Source of the DNA: Planctomycetota bacterium
GTDB taxonomy: Bacteria; Planctomycetota; Planctomycetia; Isosphaerales; Isosphaeraceae
Direction: 5' to 3'
Assembly (NCBI GenBank): GCA_028291545.1
Contig: JAQGHR010000088.1
Coordinates: 1-36,410 of the forward strand
Length of the DNA: 36,410 bases
Shown: positions 7,570 through 15,863 of the stretch, piece after piece
Layout: the number at the start of each line of letters is the position of its first letter
Position numbering within the stretch: the first letter of the stretch is position 1
Notes under the pieces: model-generated
Databases searched by the model: none
Seen by the model: the letters and a program-made list of their open reading frames with translations, nothing else
Told to the model about the DNA's origin: nothing
Position numbers and translations under genes: made by a program

Positions 7570-8580
7570 ATGAACGGAGTGTTATTCTGCCTCCTGTGCC
7601 TTACCCCACTGTTTCAGGGCGGTACGGCAAAAACGGCTGTCGGTCCCGACGATTTCCGGGGCTGGTTCCTCGCCGCCTCCGAGCACAAGCTCGACATTCC
7701 AAAGTCGATCGAAGAGAACGCGCGGCGATATCGCTATGTCTTCATCGCCGGCTTCTCGAACGAGCGGATGCCCGGCTACTTCGCGCAGAACGCGAAGGAG
7801 CTGAGGGCGCTGGGCGTCCCGCGAAAGGCGATCCATTACGTCTATCCGAGTTCGAGCAAGACCGTCGAGGAAAACCTCGACGAGGTGCATAGCAAGATCG
7901 TCGAGATTGCCGGCAAGGGGCCGGAACGGCTGGTGGTGATCGCGCACAGTCGCGGGGCGTGTGACGCGATGGCATTCGCGCTTCATCACAAGGAATTCGT
8001 CGAGGAGCATATCCAGGCGCTCTTCCTCGTCCAGGGTCCGTTCGGGGGCACGGGCGTGGCGGATTTCGTGACGGGCGAGGGTCCGCCGATGGATTGTCGC
8101 ATGCCATGGCGGTACAGGATGCTCGGCAAGCTCGTCGGCGGGATGGAAAAGCTCCTGCTGAAACGGGGCCGGCATGGCGGTTTGACCGGGATGTCGCGGT
8201 GGGTTTCGCGAGACTACTGGACACGGTCGCTGGAGGAACACGCGGACGCCATCCCGATCGTTGGGCCGAGGACGTTCTATGTGACGAGCGAGACCACGCC
8301 CTCACATCTACGATTCTTCAAGAAGGCAACCGGGGCCTATCTCAGCGCCTATTTCGGACCGAACGACGGCATGGTCTCGCCCGACGATCAATCGTTGACG
8401 GGAGTCGGGACGGTCCTCGCGGTGCTCGATGCCGGGCACTCGGACCTCACGAATCGGTTCCCCGCGGCCCGCGCGGATCGAAACCTCCGCCGCGCGCTGA
8501 TCCAGGGGATCGTCATGGCTGTCGGACACGAGATGCCGGCCTGTCAGGCTCCCGAGCCATCGACGGAGACCGCCCCTTGA
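7570..8580 (+). CDS. Predicted alpha/beta-hydrolase, exported
   Basis: 336 aa from ATG 7570. The N-terminus is hydrophobic (MNGVLFCLLCLTPLFQGG), consistent with a signal peptide. The nucleophile elbow reads VVIAHSRGACDAM, a G-x-S-x-G variant with Ser127. A later G-P-N-D-GMVSPDDQS segment and DAGHSDLTN supply plausible acid and His residues (the GHSD His near residue 290). The ordered alpha/beta pattern supports a hydrolase fold, of the sort found in lipases, esterases or PGAP1-like proteins. Substrate unknown. Its TGA overlaps the TTG start of the VanZ-like gene (TTGA), indicating translational coupling. Confidence 0.7.
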   Translation: MNGVLFCLLCLTPLFQGGTAKTAVGPDDFRGWFLAASEHKLDIPKSIEENARRYRYVFIAGFSNERMPGYFAQNAKELRALGVPRKAIHYVYPSSSKTVEENLDEVHSKIVEIAGKGPERLVVIAHSRGACDAMAFALHHKEFVEEHIQALFLVQGPFGGTGVADFVTGEGPPMDCRMPWRYRMLGKLVGGMEKLLLKRGRHGGLTGMSRWVSRDYWTRSLEEHADAIPIVGPRTFYVTSETTPSHLRFFKKATGAYLSAYFGPNDGMVSPDDQSLTGVGTVLAVLDAGHSDLTNRFPAARADRNLRRALIQGIVMAVGHEMPACQAPEPSTETAP

Positions 8581-8996
8581 AGCGAGTGATCGCGGCGGTC
8601 CTTCTCGGCATCTACCTCATCGTGCTCCTTGATCTCACGCTGTTCCAATTCCCTCAGCCCGGCGCGCACGCAAACTTCGTCCCCTTCCGAAGCATCTCCC
8701 GAGACCTCCGCCACGGCGGTTGGGAGATGATCATCAACTTCGTGGGCAATCTCGCCGTCTTCCTCCCCCTCGGCCTGCTGCCGCCGACGCTTTCAAGACG
8801 CTGGTGCTCGCCGCTTCGCATCGCCCTCATCAGCCTGTTCCTGAGCGCTCTGATCGAGTCTTTGCAGTACCTCTCCGGCCGTCGGGTCGCGGACGTGGAC
8901 GACCTGATCCTGAACGTGCTGGGTGGCCTGCTGGGTTATGGCGTCTGGATTGCCATGGAACGGCTGATGCTCCGGCCTGGGGCTCGGCTCTCATAA
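8577..8996 (+). CDS. VanZ-like membrane protein
   Basis: 139 aa starting at TTG 8577, overlapping the upstream stop as TTGA; GTG 8586 is an alternative. The VanZ-family pattern is clear: NFVPFRSISRD, then NFVGNLAVFLPLGLLPP, then LIESLQYLSGRRVADVDDLI with NVLGGLLGYG. Four hydrophobic helices are predicted (about residues 3-20, 48-68, 75-95 and 108-127). VanZ proteins in Gram-positives give low-level teicoplanin resistance, but most homologues are of unknown function. I would not infer antibiotic resistance here. The overlap suggests co-expression with the preceding hydrolase. Confidence 0.85.
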   Translation: MKRVIAAVLLGIYLIVLLDLTLFQFPQPGAHANFVPFRSISRDLRHGGWEMIINFVGNLAVFLPLGLLPPTLSRRWCSPLRIALISLFLSALIESLQYLSGRRVADVDDLILNVLGGLLGYGVWIAMERLMLRPGARLS

Positions 8997-9073
8997 AGAC
9001 CGCCAGGCTGCATGCACCGCAGTGGCGGCATCGTTCCTCGGCCCAGAATTGCAGACGCGACGAGGAGAGTGAA

Positions 9074-9130
9074 ATGACGACCGAATCCTCACCAGGATCT
9101 CCCGGTGGCGGGTCGGCTCGCGTATCCTGA
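9074..9130 (+). CDS. Possible 18-residue small ORF
   Basis: ATG 9074 is preceded by GAGGAGAG at a suitable distance and encodes MTTESSPGSPGGGSARVS followed by TGA. It lies in the gap between the VanZ-like gene and the next hydrolase. It may be a leader-like peptide or the remnant of a lost gene. The only evidence is the good ribosome site; the peptide itself matches nothing I recognise. Confidence 0.2.
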   Translation: MTTESSPGSPGGGSARVS

Positions 9131-9170
9131 CAGCGATATCTCTCACGCCAAACGTTCAGAGGATTTCAGA

Positions 9171-10112
9171 ATGTATCGTCGCAACCTGCGGATTTTCCTC
9201 GGCCTCATGACTCTCACGCTTTCCAGTCAGGTTCGGGCTGACGACGCGTTCACCCGAACCGAAGACGTCGTTTACGGACGAAAGTTCGGGACGGCGTTGA
9301 CCCTGGACGTCTTCACGCCCAAGAAAAATGGGAACGGCGCGGCGGTGATCGTGGTGGTCAGCGGGGGATGGTTCTCGTCGCACGAGGGGATCGCGATGGG
9401 GCTCGTCAACCCGATGATCGAGCGGGGCTATACCGTGTTCGCGGTCGTTCACGGCAGCAACCCGAGATTCACGATCCCGGAGGTCGTCCAGGATATGAAC
9501 CGCGCGGTGCGGTTCATCAGGTCGCATGCGACGGATTACAAGATCGACCCGGAGCGGCTGGGCATCTGCGGCGGTTCGGCGGGCGGGCACCTGTCGCTGA
9601 TGCAGGGGATGGCCGGCGACAAGGGGAATCCCGCCGCGAAGGATGCGATCGACAAGGCGTCGAGCCGCGTCCAGGCCGTCGCCTGCTTCTTCCCGCCGAC
9701 GGACTTTCTCAACTACGGCAAGGAAGGAGAAAACGCCATCGGGCGAGGAATTCTCGCCGGGTTCAAGGCCCCGTTCGACTTCAACGAGTTCGACCCGAAG
9801 ACCGCGAGGTTTGAGCGGATCGCCGATGAGGCGAAGATCCTGGAGATCGGCAAGAGGATCTCACCGATCACGCACGTCAGCTCCGACGATCCGCCCACGC
9901 TTATCATCCACGGCGATGCCGACAAACTGGTCCCGATCCAGCAGGCCGAACTGATTGTGGCAAAGCTCAAGGACGCGGGCGTCGAAGCCAAGCTCGTCGT
10001 CAAGCCGGGCGCGTCTCACGGCTGGCCGGGCATGGAGAAGGACATCCTGGTCCTCGCCGACTGGTTCGACGCCCACCTGAAAGCCGCGACCGCCAGTCCC
10101 GCCAAGCCCTGA
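9171..10112 (+). CDS. Secreted alpha/beta-hydrolase (BD-FAE/acetyl-esterase-like)
   Basis: 313 aa from ATG 9171, chosen because it starts a signal peptide (MYRRNLRIFLGLMTLTLSS, cleavage likely at VRA-DD). The mature protein has GTALTLDVFTP and VVVSGGWFSS near the oxyanion region, the nucleophile motif GGSAGGHLSL (Ser136), the acid in IIHGDADKLVP, and the histidine in GASHGWPG. These are the marks of the esterase/lipase group that includes BD-FAE and acetyl-xylan-type esterases. A periplasmic ester hydrolase acting on polysaccharide or small acyl esters is the best inference. It converges on the minus-strand DUF2142 gene with only 13 bases between stops. Confidence 0.85.
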   Translation: MYRRNLRIFLGLMTLTLSSQVRADDAFTRTEDVVYGRKFGTALTLDVFTPKKNGNGAAVIVVVSGGWFSSHEGIAMGLVNPMIERGYTVFAVVHGSNPRFTIPEVVQDMNRAVRFIRSHATDYKIDPERLGICGGSAGGHLSLMQGMAGDKGNPAAKDAIDKASSRVQAVACFFPPTDFLNYGKEGENAIGRGILAGFKAPFDFNEFDPKTARFERIADEAKILEIGKRISPITHVSSDDPPTLIIHGDADKLVPIQQAELIVAKLKDAGVEAKLVVKPGASHGWPGMEKDILVLADWFDAHLKAATASPAKP

Positions 10113-10125
10113 CCCGAACCGGCCC

Positions 10126-12030
10126 TCACTTCATCGCCAATCGACGGACTGGCTGGTGGAACAGGACCGACTTGACCTCGATGTGACAGGGCTTGATATC
10201 GGGGTGGATGCGGATCAGTTCCACGGCTTCGTTGATGGGGACGGTGAGCGTCCGCTCGAACGTGCCGCTCGGAAGGTAAAACGTCTCCACATGACTGGCA
10301 GGACTCCGGCTCGGGTCCTGCCGGTTCGCCCAACTGACCTTGAGCATGGCCCGATCGTGCTGGGGATTATTCACGAGTAAACGGATTTCAACCCCCTGGA
10401 CGTACTGCGCCTTCGGCAGGACGTAAGCGACGTAAGAGTCGGCACCCGTGGCGTCGCCCTTCCCATCCGACCACGTCATCTGATTCAGGGCGCTGGGGGT
10501 TTGCGGCAGGTGAATCGGCCGGACCGCGTAATGATCGATAGGCAAGTAATAACGCTTCTTGATCGTGCGCAGCCCGTAGACCGACCCCACGCTCACGTAC
10601 GCCACCAGCGCAGCGCCCACGACCACGGAGACGGCCGTGCGGGTCCGCCGCAAGGTCAGGGCCCGGGGCGCGAAGTGGATGGCCGTGAGCATCACCGGCA
10701 GCATGAGCGGAATCCAGTTCCGGCCCTGCGCGGCGAACCGGTTGTCCATCCGGACGTAGGCGTAGAGCATCAGCACGAAGAAGAGAAAATAGGTGTTCAT
10801 GACGGGATCGGACGCCGCGATGCGGATGGCCCTGCGCCAGTGCCCCGCGGCGACCACGCGCGTCAATCGCGATGTGATCCGTTCGAGCCGGACGAGCGTC
10901 AGGGCGAGAACGACGAAGGTCCCGCCCATTGCGAGGAACCGCATGGTCACGGACAATTTCAGCGGCATCGTCATCTCGAACGGGGCATCCACGCAGCCGA
11001 AGACGCCCCAGAACGTGACGTGAGTGGTCGTCTGGAAGAAGTCGCGGAAGGCGTTCCCCAGCCGGATGACGATGCACGCGAGCACATCGGGGAAGGCCGC
11101 CGGTTCGCTGTAATACGATGGCGTGTCGTGGAGAATCCACAAAAAGAGTCCCCATAAGGGCACGGCCGGCAACGCCAGGAGGACGACGGCCATCGGCCAT
11201 CGTCGCCAGCGGATTCGTGTGGCGAGCATCGGGAGCGAGGCGGCGACCAAACAGGCGCAATAATGAGGCTTCGTCACCAGGAGATAGCCCCAGCACAGAC
11301 CGAGCGTCGCCAGGTCGAGCACTCGGCCTCCCCGGCGAGCCGTGCGGAGACCGAGATAGAAACCCAGGGAAAGCAGCGTGAAGGAGAGGTTGTCGGGCTG
11401 GGTGTAGGATGCGATGAAACTGGTCATCGGGAAGAACCCGACGATCCCCGTGGCCACCAGCGCTGCCAGCCGGCCGATGCGGAGTTCTCTCGCGGCGAGA
11501 TATCCAAAGACCAGGCTGCACGCGAGCAGGAAGACGGAAAACAGCCTGGCCGCGAAGAACGTGACGGACAATTTCGCACTGAAGAGCGTGACCACCTTGA
11601 GCCAGCCGGCCAGCGCGAGATAATAGCCGTACGGATAGACCACCGCCAACATGGGCGGGTCGACGATCTTGATCGAGGCCAGGGGCGGGGCGTCGCGGTC
11701 AAGCCTGCGGAAATACGCGCGGGTGCCGTAGCCGACCGGCATCTTGGCGGACGAGTTGAATTGATAGGTGTCGGGCTGGGTGCTATCGAGGAGGTATCCC
11801 GTCCACGGATGCGCGGGCACCCCGGCCGGGGTCGAGCCGAACGGCGCGGCCCGGAAGAAGCGACCACCATCCCGGAGCGCCAGCGCGTAATCGAGATGGG
11901 TCTGCTCGTCGGGCGATTGATAGATCGGGACCAGGAACGCCCATCGCACGGCCAGGGCCGATGAGCCGATCACAATCGCGGCCAGCAAGACCGCGGCCGT
12001 CCGTTTTCCGATGCGTTCCCGATCCTGCAT
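10126..12030 (-). CDS. DUF2142-family polytopic membrane protein (GT-C-like)
   Basis: 634 aa from ATG 12030. It has about a dozen hydrophobic helices, beginning with AAVLLAAIVIGSSALAVRW. The first extracytoplasmic loop holds the acidic pair and His of YQSPDEQTHLDYALAL, as in DUF2142 and related GT-C proteins that use polyprenyl-phosphate sugars. A soluble C-terminal beta-rich portion (about residues 515-634) follows the last helix. It lies 21 bases downstream of the GT2 gene and at the 3' end of the dideoxy-sugar cluster. I infer that it handles or transfers a lipid-linked sugar on the outer face of the membrane; this is inference from context, because DUF2142 activity is not well established. 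Confidence 0.8.
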   Translation of the reverse strand: MQDRERIGKRTAAVLLAAIVIGSSALAVRWAFLVPIYQSPDEQTHLDYALALRDGGRFFRAAPFGSTPAGVPAHPWTGYLLDSTQPDTYQFNSSAKMPVGYGTRAYFRRLDRDAPPLASIKIVDPPMLAVVYPYGYYLALAGWLKVVTLFSAKLSVTFFAARLFSVFLLACSLVFGYLAARELRIGRLAALVATGIVGFFPMTSFIASYTQPDNLSFTLLSLGFYLGLRTARRGGRVLDLATLGLCWGYLLVTKPHYCACLVAASLPMLATRIRWRRWPMAVVLLALPAVPLWGLFLWILHDTPSYYSEPAAFPDVLACIVIRLGNAFRDFFQTTTHVTFWGVFGCVDAPFEMTMPLKLSVTMRFLAMGGTFVVLALTLVRLERITSRLTRVVAAGHWRRAIRIAASDPVMNTYFLFFVLMLYAYVRMDNRFAAQGRNWIPLMLPVMLTAIHFAPRALTLRRTRTAVSVVVGAALVAYVSVGSVYGLRTIKKRYYLPIDHYAVRPIHLPQTPSALNQMTWSDGKGDATGADSYVAYVLPKAQYVQGVEIRLLVNNPQHDRAMLKVSWANRQDPSRSPASHVETFYLPSGTFERTLTVPINEAVELIRIHPDIKPCHIEVKSVLFHQPVRRLAMK

Positions 12031-12051
12031 GGTCTATCCTCAATCTGGCTT

Positions 12052-13050
12052 TCAGGCGGCCCGGTCGCGACGAGCCACCGGCGGCTCCTCGGCGTCGTCG
12101 AAATTGATCCTTGCCCGCTCGATGACCAGCGGGCGCCGCCGAACCTGGGAGTGAATCGAAGCGATGTACTCGCCCAGCACGCCGAAGAAGAACATCTGAA
12201 GTCCCGCGAAGAAGAAGACCGCCACGATCAGCGTGGGGATCCCCGGCGCCGCCAGCCGCCCCGACGAGAACAGGTTGACGACCAGGCTCGCGAGCGCGAA
12301 GACGAGGCTCCCGGCCGACACCAGCAGCCCGAATCCCATGCAGATTCGCAGCGGGATATTCGTGAACGAGATCAGGCCGTTGAGGGCCTGATCGATCAGG
12401 TGGTAGAGCCGGTTCTTCGAGATCCCCCGCTTCCTCGCCTTCCAGGTGTATTCGACGGAGGCCCGACGGAATCCGCACGACGCGATCATGCCACGGATGT
12501 ACGGGTAATGATCGTCGAATTTGCGCAAAGTCTGGACGACCACGCGGTCCACGAGCGTGAACTCGCCCACGTTTTCGGGGATATCGATGTTCGCGAACCG
12601 GCGGACGGTCCTGTAGTACATCCGCCGGGCGAACCGCATCAGCAGTCCTTCCTCGCGGGAGCCCCGGACGCCCATGACGACCTCATGACCCGCGCGCCAT
12701 TCGGCCACCATCCTGGGGATGACCTCGGGCGGATCTTGCAAGTCGGCCGGCAGCATGACAACGACGGCATCGCCGCTCGTGCTCAGGAGGCCATTGAACA
12801 TGGAGCGGAACGGCCCGAAGTTCCTGGCGTTCAGGATCACCTTGACCCGCCGGTCTCGCGCGGCCAGCGCGGCGAGTTTCAAGGGCGTGGCATCGAGGGA
12901 CGCGTTATCGCAGAAGATATGTTCGTAATCGCAATCGGGCAAGTCTTGCTCAAAGACGCGCCGGACGGCGAGGTAGCAGTCTTCGACGTTATCCGCCTCG
13001 TTAAAGCACGGCGTCACGACGCTGATAAGAGGCCTTTGGCCGACGCTCAT
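12052..13050 (-). CDS. Polyprenyl-phosphate-type glycosyltransferase, family 2
   Basis: 332 aa from ATG 13050 (GGGAGAG upstream); an upstream in-frame ATG at 13077 lies inside the inverted repeat and is not preferred. The GT2 domain begins PLISVVTPCFNEADNVEDC, with the acidic metal/nucleotide motif PADLQDPPEV and the acceptor-side NVGEFTLVDR. Two C-terminal hydrophobic helices (LRICMGFGLLVSAGSLVF and LIVAVFFFAGLQMFFFG) match the GtrB/ArnC/DPM1-like group that moves a sugar from a nucleotide to a polyprenyl phosphate. It follows the TPP-enzyme gene and precedes the DUF2142 gene. I infer that it loads the cluster's sugar, or a related one, onto the lipid carrier. Confidence 0.88.
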   Translation of the reverse strand: MSVGQRPLISVVTPCFNEADNVEDCYLAVRRVFEQDLPDCDYEHIFCDNASLDATPLKLAALAARDRRVKVILNARNFGPFRSMFNGLLSTSGDAVVVMLPADLQDPPEVIPRMVAEWRAGHEVVMGVRGSREEGLLMRFARRMYYRTVRRFANIDIPENVGEFTLVDRVVVQTLRKFDDHYPYIRGMIASCGFRRASVEYTWKARKRGISKNRLYHLIDQALNGLISFTNIPLRICMGFGLLVSAGSLVFALASLVVNLFSSGRLAAPGIPTLIVAVFFFAGLQMFFFGVLGEYIASIHSQVRRRPLVIERARINFDDAEEPPVARRDRAA

Positions 13051-13061
13051 GTTTCTCTCCC

Positions 13062-13121
13062 GTAGGGCCGGCTCCAACCGGCCGCCATGGATCTCGGACG
13101 GCCGGTTGGAACCGGCCCTAC
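13062..13121. repeat. Intergenic inverted repeat (GTAGGGCCGG arms)
   Basis: 23-base arms at 13062-13084 and 13099-13121 pair with one mismatch across a 14-base loop. The element fills the gap between the TPP-enzyme stop (13123) and the GT2 start (13050). A hairpin here could attenuate read-through or stabilise the upstream mRNA, splitting expression of the sugar-synthesis and glycosyl-transfer genes. Confidence 0.8.
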
Positions 13122-13122
13122 G

Positions 13123-14841
13123 TTAGGTGGCTTCCATACCGAGTGGCACCGCCTGCGGCTCCATCTCCGTGATCGGCCGTCCGAAGGCGAGCTTCGGATA
13201 CGCGTTGGCAAAGGTGTCGACCTTCACCACGAGCAGGGCGGGGGCCTCGGGGTCGCGCCCCAGGAAATTCAAGGCGAGCGAGAGGTCCTCGGGCCGCTCC
13301 ACGGTCGTCGCGGGGATGCGGTACGCCCGTGCCACGGCGGCGAAGTCGGGGGCCGAGTAGCCCCAGAGCGTGGACTGGTAGCGTTCCTCGAAATAGCTTT
13401 GCTGGAACTGGCGGACCATGCCGTGGCAGCCGTTGTCGATGACGACCATCTTGATCGGCAGGCCATTGCGGGCGATGGTCTGGAGTTCCTGAAGATTGAG
13501 CTGGAACCCGCCATCGCCCGCGATCATGACGACGGGTCGACCCGGGCGGGCACAGGCGGCACCGATCGCCGCAGGCAGGGCGAAGCCCATGGCCCCCATC
13601 CCGCCGGAGGTCAGGAAACGCTGATCGGCCCCGAGTTCCAGCGACTGCGCGGCCCACATCTGATGCTGACCCACGTCCGCCACGAACGCCGATGCGAGGG
13701 GTGAGCCCGACGATAACTGATGCAAGAACTCGTTGGGGTTGATCCCGGGCACGTCGCGCAACTCGGCCGTATCAGGCCAGTCGATCCTCGCGGCGTCGAT
13801 CTCGCGGAGCCAGTCGGGACGGTCGAGGATCGGCCGCTTCGAGGCCGCCAGGGCCAGTGCGGCGACGAAGGGCCGGAGATCGGCTTCGATCGCCAGACAT
13901 CCCGTGACCCGATTGTTCAGCTCGCCCGGTTCGCAATCCACATGAATGATCGTGCGGTTTTCCTTGAAGGAATCGACCCGGGCGCCGGTCTGTCGCACGT
14001 CCAGACGGCTACCCAGCACGAGCAGCAGGTCGGATCGGCCGATCGCCTGGTTCGCCCAGCGGTTGCCGTAGGAGCCGATCAGGCCGACGCGAAGTGCGTG
14101 ATCGTAGGGCAAGGCGTCAACGGCCATGAGCGAATGGACAACCGGCAATTGGACGTGATGGAGCAAGGCCCGGAGCGACTCGACGGCGCCCGAGGCGCGG
14201 AGGCCGCCCCCGACGAGGATCAGGGGCTTTTCCGCCGCGGCGAGGGCGTCCAGGACCTCCGCAATCGCCCTCGGATCCGGCTCCTTCGGCGCCCGGCGCG
14301 AGGCGGGAGGGATCGGGGCGTCGATCGGACATCGCTGAACGTCCATCGGGATATCCAGGAGCACCGGGCCGGGGCGACCCGAGCAGGCCAGGGCGAACGC
14401 CTGTTCGAGGGCCGAGGGCAGTTCCTCCGGGTCGTTCACGAGCCTGGCCAGCTTGGTGATGGGCGCGGCCATTGCGACGATGTCCGTCTCCTGGAATCCC
14501 AGTTGTCGGATCGCTCGCGAGCCTTTCTGCTCGTCGCGGTTCACCTGTCCGGTCAGGAACACGGCGGGCGAGGAATCGAAGTGGGCGCCGCCGATTCCGG
14601 TCAGAAGGTTCGTAGCCCCCGGCCCGCTCGTGGCCATCGCCACGCCTGGAATGCCGGTCATGCGGCCATAGGCATCGGCTGCGAAGGCGGCGGCCTGCTC
14701 ATGGTGCATGCTCACCAGCCGCGTCTTGCCCTTGCGACCGATGGAGTCGAGTAGATGCGTGATCATGCCGCCGACGAGTTCGAAGGCGTGCGTGACGCCC
14801 TGAGCGGCGAGTGACTCAGCAATATAGTCGGACGCTTTCAT
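13123..14841 (-). CDS. yerE-like: TPP-dependent acetolactate-synthase-like enzyme, YerE-like
   Basis: 572 aa from ATG 14841; the ATG overlaps the stop of the upstream SDR gene (ATGA). All three TPP-enzyme domains are visible. The N-terminal pyrimidine-binding domain carries the cofactor-activating Glu (E48 in MHHEQAAAFAADAYG). A central nucleotide-binding domain follows. The C-terminal diphosphate domain has AGDGGFQLNLQELQT (GDG near 440) and the metal/TPP segment IDNGCHGMVRQFQ. The general family is acetolactate synthase, but there is no ilvN regulatory partner. The gene stands directly after E1 and an SDR reductase of CDP-dideoxysugar synthesis, the setting of YerE. YerE is a TPP/FAD enzyme that adds a two-carbon unit from pyruvate to C4 of CDP-3,6-dideoxy-4-keto-glucose. 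The YerE role is inferred from context. Confidence 0.8.
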   Translation of the reverse strand: MKASDYIAESLAAQGVTHAFELVGGMITHLLDSIGRKGKTRLVSMHHEQAAAFAADAYGRMTGIPGVAMATSGPGATNLLTGIGGAHFDSSPAVFLTGQVNRDEQKGSRAIRQLGFQETDIVAMAAPITKLARLVNDPEELPSALEQAFALACSGRPGPVLLDIPMDVQRCPIDAPIPPASRRAPKEPDPRAIAEVLDALAAAEKPLILVGGGLRASGAVESLRALLHHVQLPVVHSLMAVDALPYDHALRVGLIGSYGNRWANQAIGRSDLLLVLGSRLDVRQTGARVDSFKENRTIIHVDCEPGELNNRVTGCLAIEADLRPFVAALALAASKRPILDRPDWLREIDAARIDWPDTAELRDVPGINPNEFLHQLSSGSPLASAFVADVGQHQMWAAQSLELGADQRFLTSGGMGAMGFALPAAIGAACARPGRPVVMIAGDGGFQLNLQELQTIARNGLPIKMVVIDNGCHGMVRQFQQSYFEERYQSTLWGYSAPDFAAVARAYRIPATTVERPEDLSLALNFLGRDPEAPALLVVKVDTFANAYPKLAFGRPITEMEPQAVPLGMEAT

Positions 14842-15863
14842 GATAAGTTCGCCTCCGTGCCGACCATCTGACGATCGGAAAAGCTTCTCGTTCCCAGGCT
14901 CTGCGTGGGGACGCCGTCTTCGACGCTCCGTGTCGTCCTCGATCGTTGAAGCGAGAGACTCCGTCCGTCGCCTCGCACGGACTCGATCGTGCACTGAAGC
15001 CCGACCTCCAGGCCGATTCTCGGCTTCCATCCGATCGCGCTTCCTAGCCGTGAGATATCCGCCTGAATGCCGGGAGAGCGAGCCTCGCCGAACTCGAGCG
15101 AAGCTCCGGGATCCGTCATGTCGCGCAGCCGCTCGGCTACGGACCGAATGGTGACGAACTGTCCCGACGCGAGGTTGTAAACACCCGTCGCCTCGGGGGA
15201 ACAACCTGCACCCGCGATGGCGTCCGCGGCATCCGTCACGTACAGATAATCCCAGGGCTGAGATCCGCTCGACAGCGTCGGCGTCTTCCCGTCAAGAAGT
15301 GACCTTATGAGGAACGGGATCAGCGCCTGCGGATGATCGCCCGGTCCGTACGCGGAGAAGAGGCGGAGCCAGGCGAAACGAACTCCCGCGTTGGCGGCCA
15401 ATCGCGTCAGGAGCAGGCAGGCCGAGGCCTTGGCGGCGCCGTACAAAGAGGTCGGGTTGAGGGGCGTATTTTCGTCGATGATCCCGTCGTGAGGCCCGTA
15501 CTCGGCCTGCGAGCCGAGGCCCACGAACGAGCGGCATCCCACGGAGACGGCCAGGTCGAACAGTGCCAGCGTTCCCGCGAGGTTCGACTCGATCTGCGAT
15601 CGGTCGTCCCGGCCGGTCCGGCCCACGCCGGCCCAGGCGAGGTGAAAGACCACGTCGGGCGCGAATTCGGCGACCGACTTTCGCGATGAGGACGGATCGT
15701 GAAGGTCTCCGACGATCCAGGCAGGCGCCGGACGAACGCGACCCAGTCGCCCGCGATTCGAGGACGGCCGGGCCAGGACCGCGACCGTGGCTCCTCGTTC
15801 GGCGAGGGCCTCGACCAGATGCGATCCCACGAAGCCGGTCGCGCCGGTGACCAGGGCCCTCAT
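14838..15863 (-). CDS. SDR-family ketoreductase of CDP-dideoxysugar synthesis (YerF/RfbJ-like)
   Basis: 341 aa from ATG 15863, which overlaps the E1 stop as ATGA; its own TGA overlaps the TPP-enzyme ATG in the same way. The Rossmann motif is [11 protein letters not shown] (residues 6-16). The active site is [10 protein letters not shown] plus LYGAAKAS (Y-x3-K). HLAWAGVG and GSQAEYG resemble CDP-abequose/paratose synthase-like extended SDRs. In the yersiniose pathway the corresponding enzyme, YerF, reduces the ketone of the attached two-carbon branch. Given its position between E1 and the TPP enzyme, a YerF-like side-chain or C4 reductase is the best guess. A CDP-abequose- or paratose-type 4-reductase remains possible. 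The last 50 residues are Ser/Arg-rich and atypical. Confidence 0.78.
   Translation of the reverse strand: MRALVTGATGFVGSHLVEALAERGATVAVLARPSSNRGRLGRVRPAPAWIVGDLHDPSSSRKSVAEFAPDVVFHLAWAGVGRTGRDDRSQIESNLAGTLALFDLAVSVGCRSFVGLGSQAEYGPHDGIIDENTPLNPTSLYGAAKASACLLLTRLAANAGVRFAWLRLFSAYGPGDHPQALIPFLIRSLLDGKTPTLSSGSQPWDYLYVTDAADAIAGAGCSPEATGVYNLASGQFVTIRSVAERLRDMTDPGASLEFGEARSPGIQADISRLGSAIGWKPRIGLEVGLQCTIESVRGDGRSLSLQRSRTTRSVEDGVPTQSLGTRSFSDRQMVGTEANLS

Noticed and set aside
8577..8996. VanZ-like gene taken as a teicoplanin-resistance gene
   Set aside because: There is no other van gene and most VanZ-like proteins have unrelated or unknown roles.
13720..14754. 344-residue plus-strand open frame antisense to the TPP enzyme, and similar long antisense frames at 12151-13065, 16226-17467 and 27463-28527
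   Set aside because: High-GC DNA leaves long antisense frames open. The minus-strand genes carry catalytic motifs, the plus-strand frames do not.
13123..14841. TPP enzyme taken as housekeeping acetolactate synthase (ilvB)
   Set aside because: No ilvN or other branched-chain amino-acid gene is adjacent, and it is translationally coupled to CDP-sugar genes; the YerE-like reading explains the context better.
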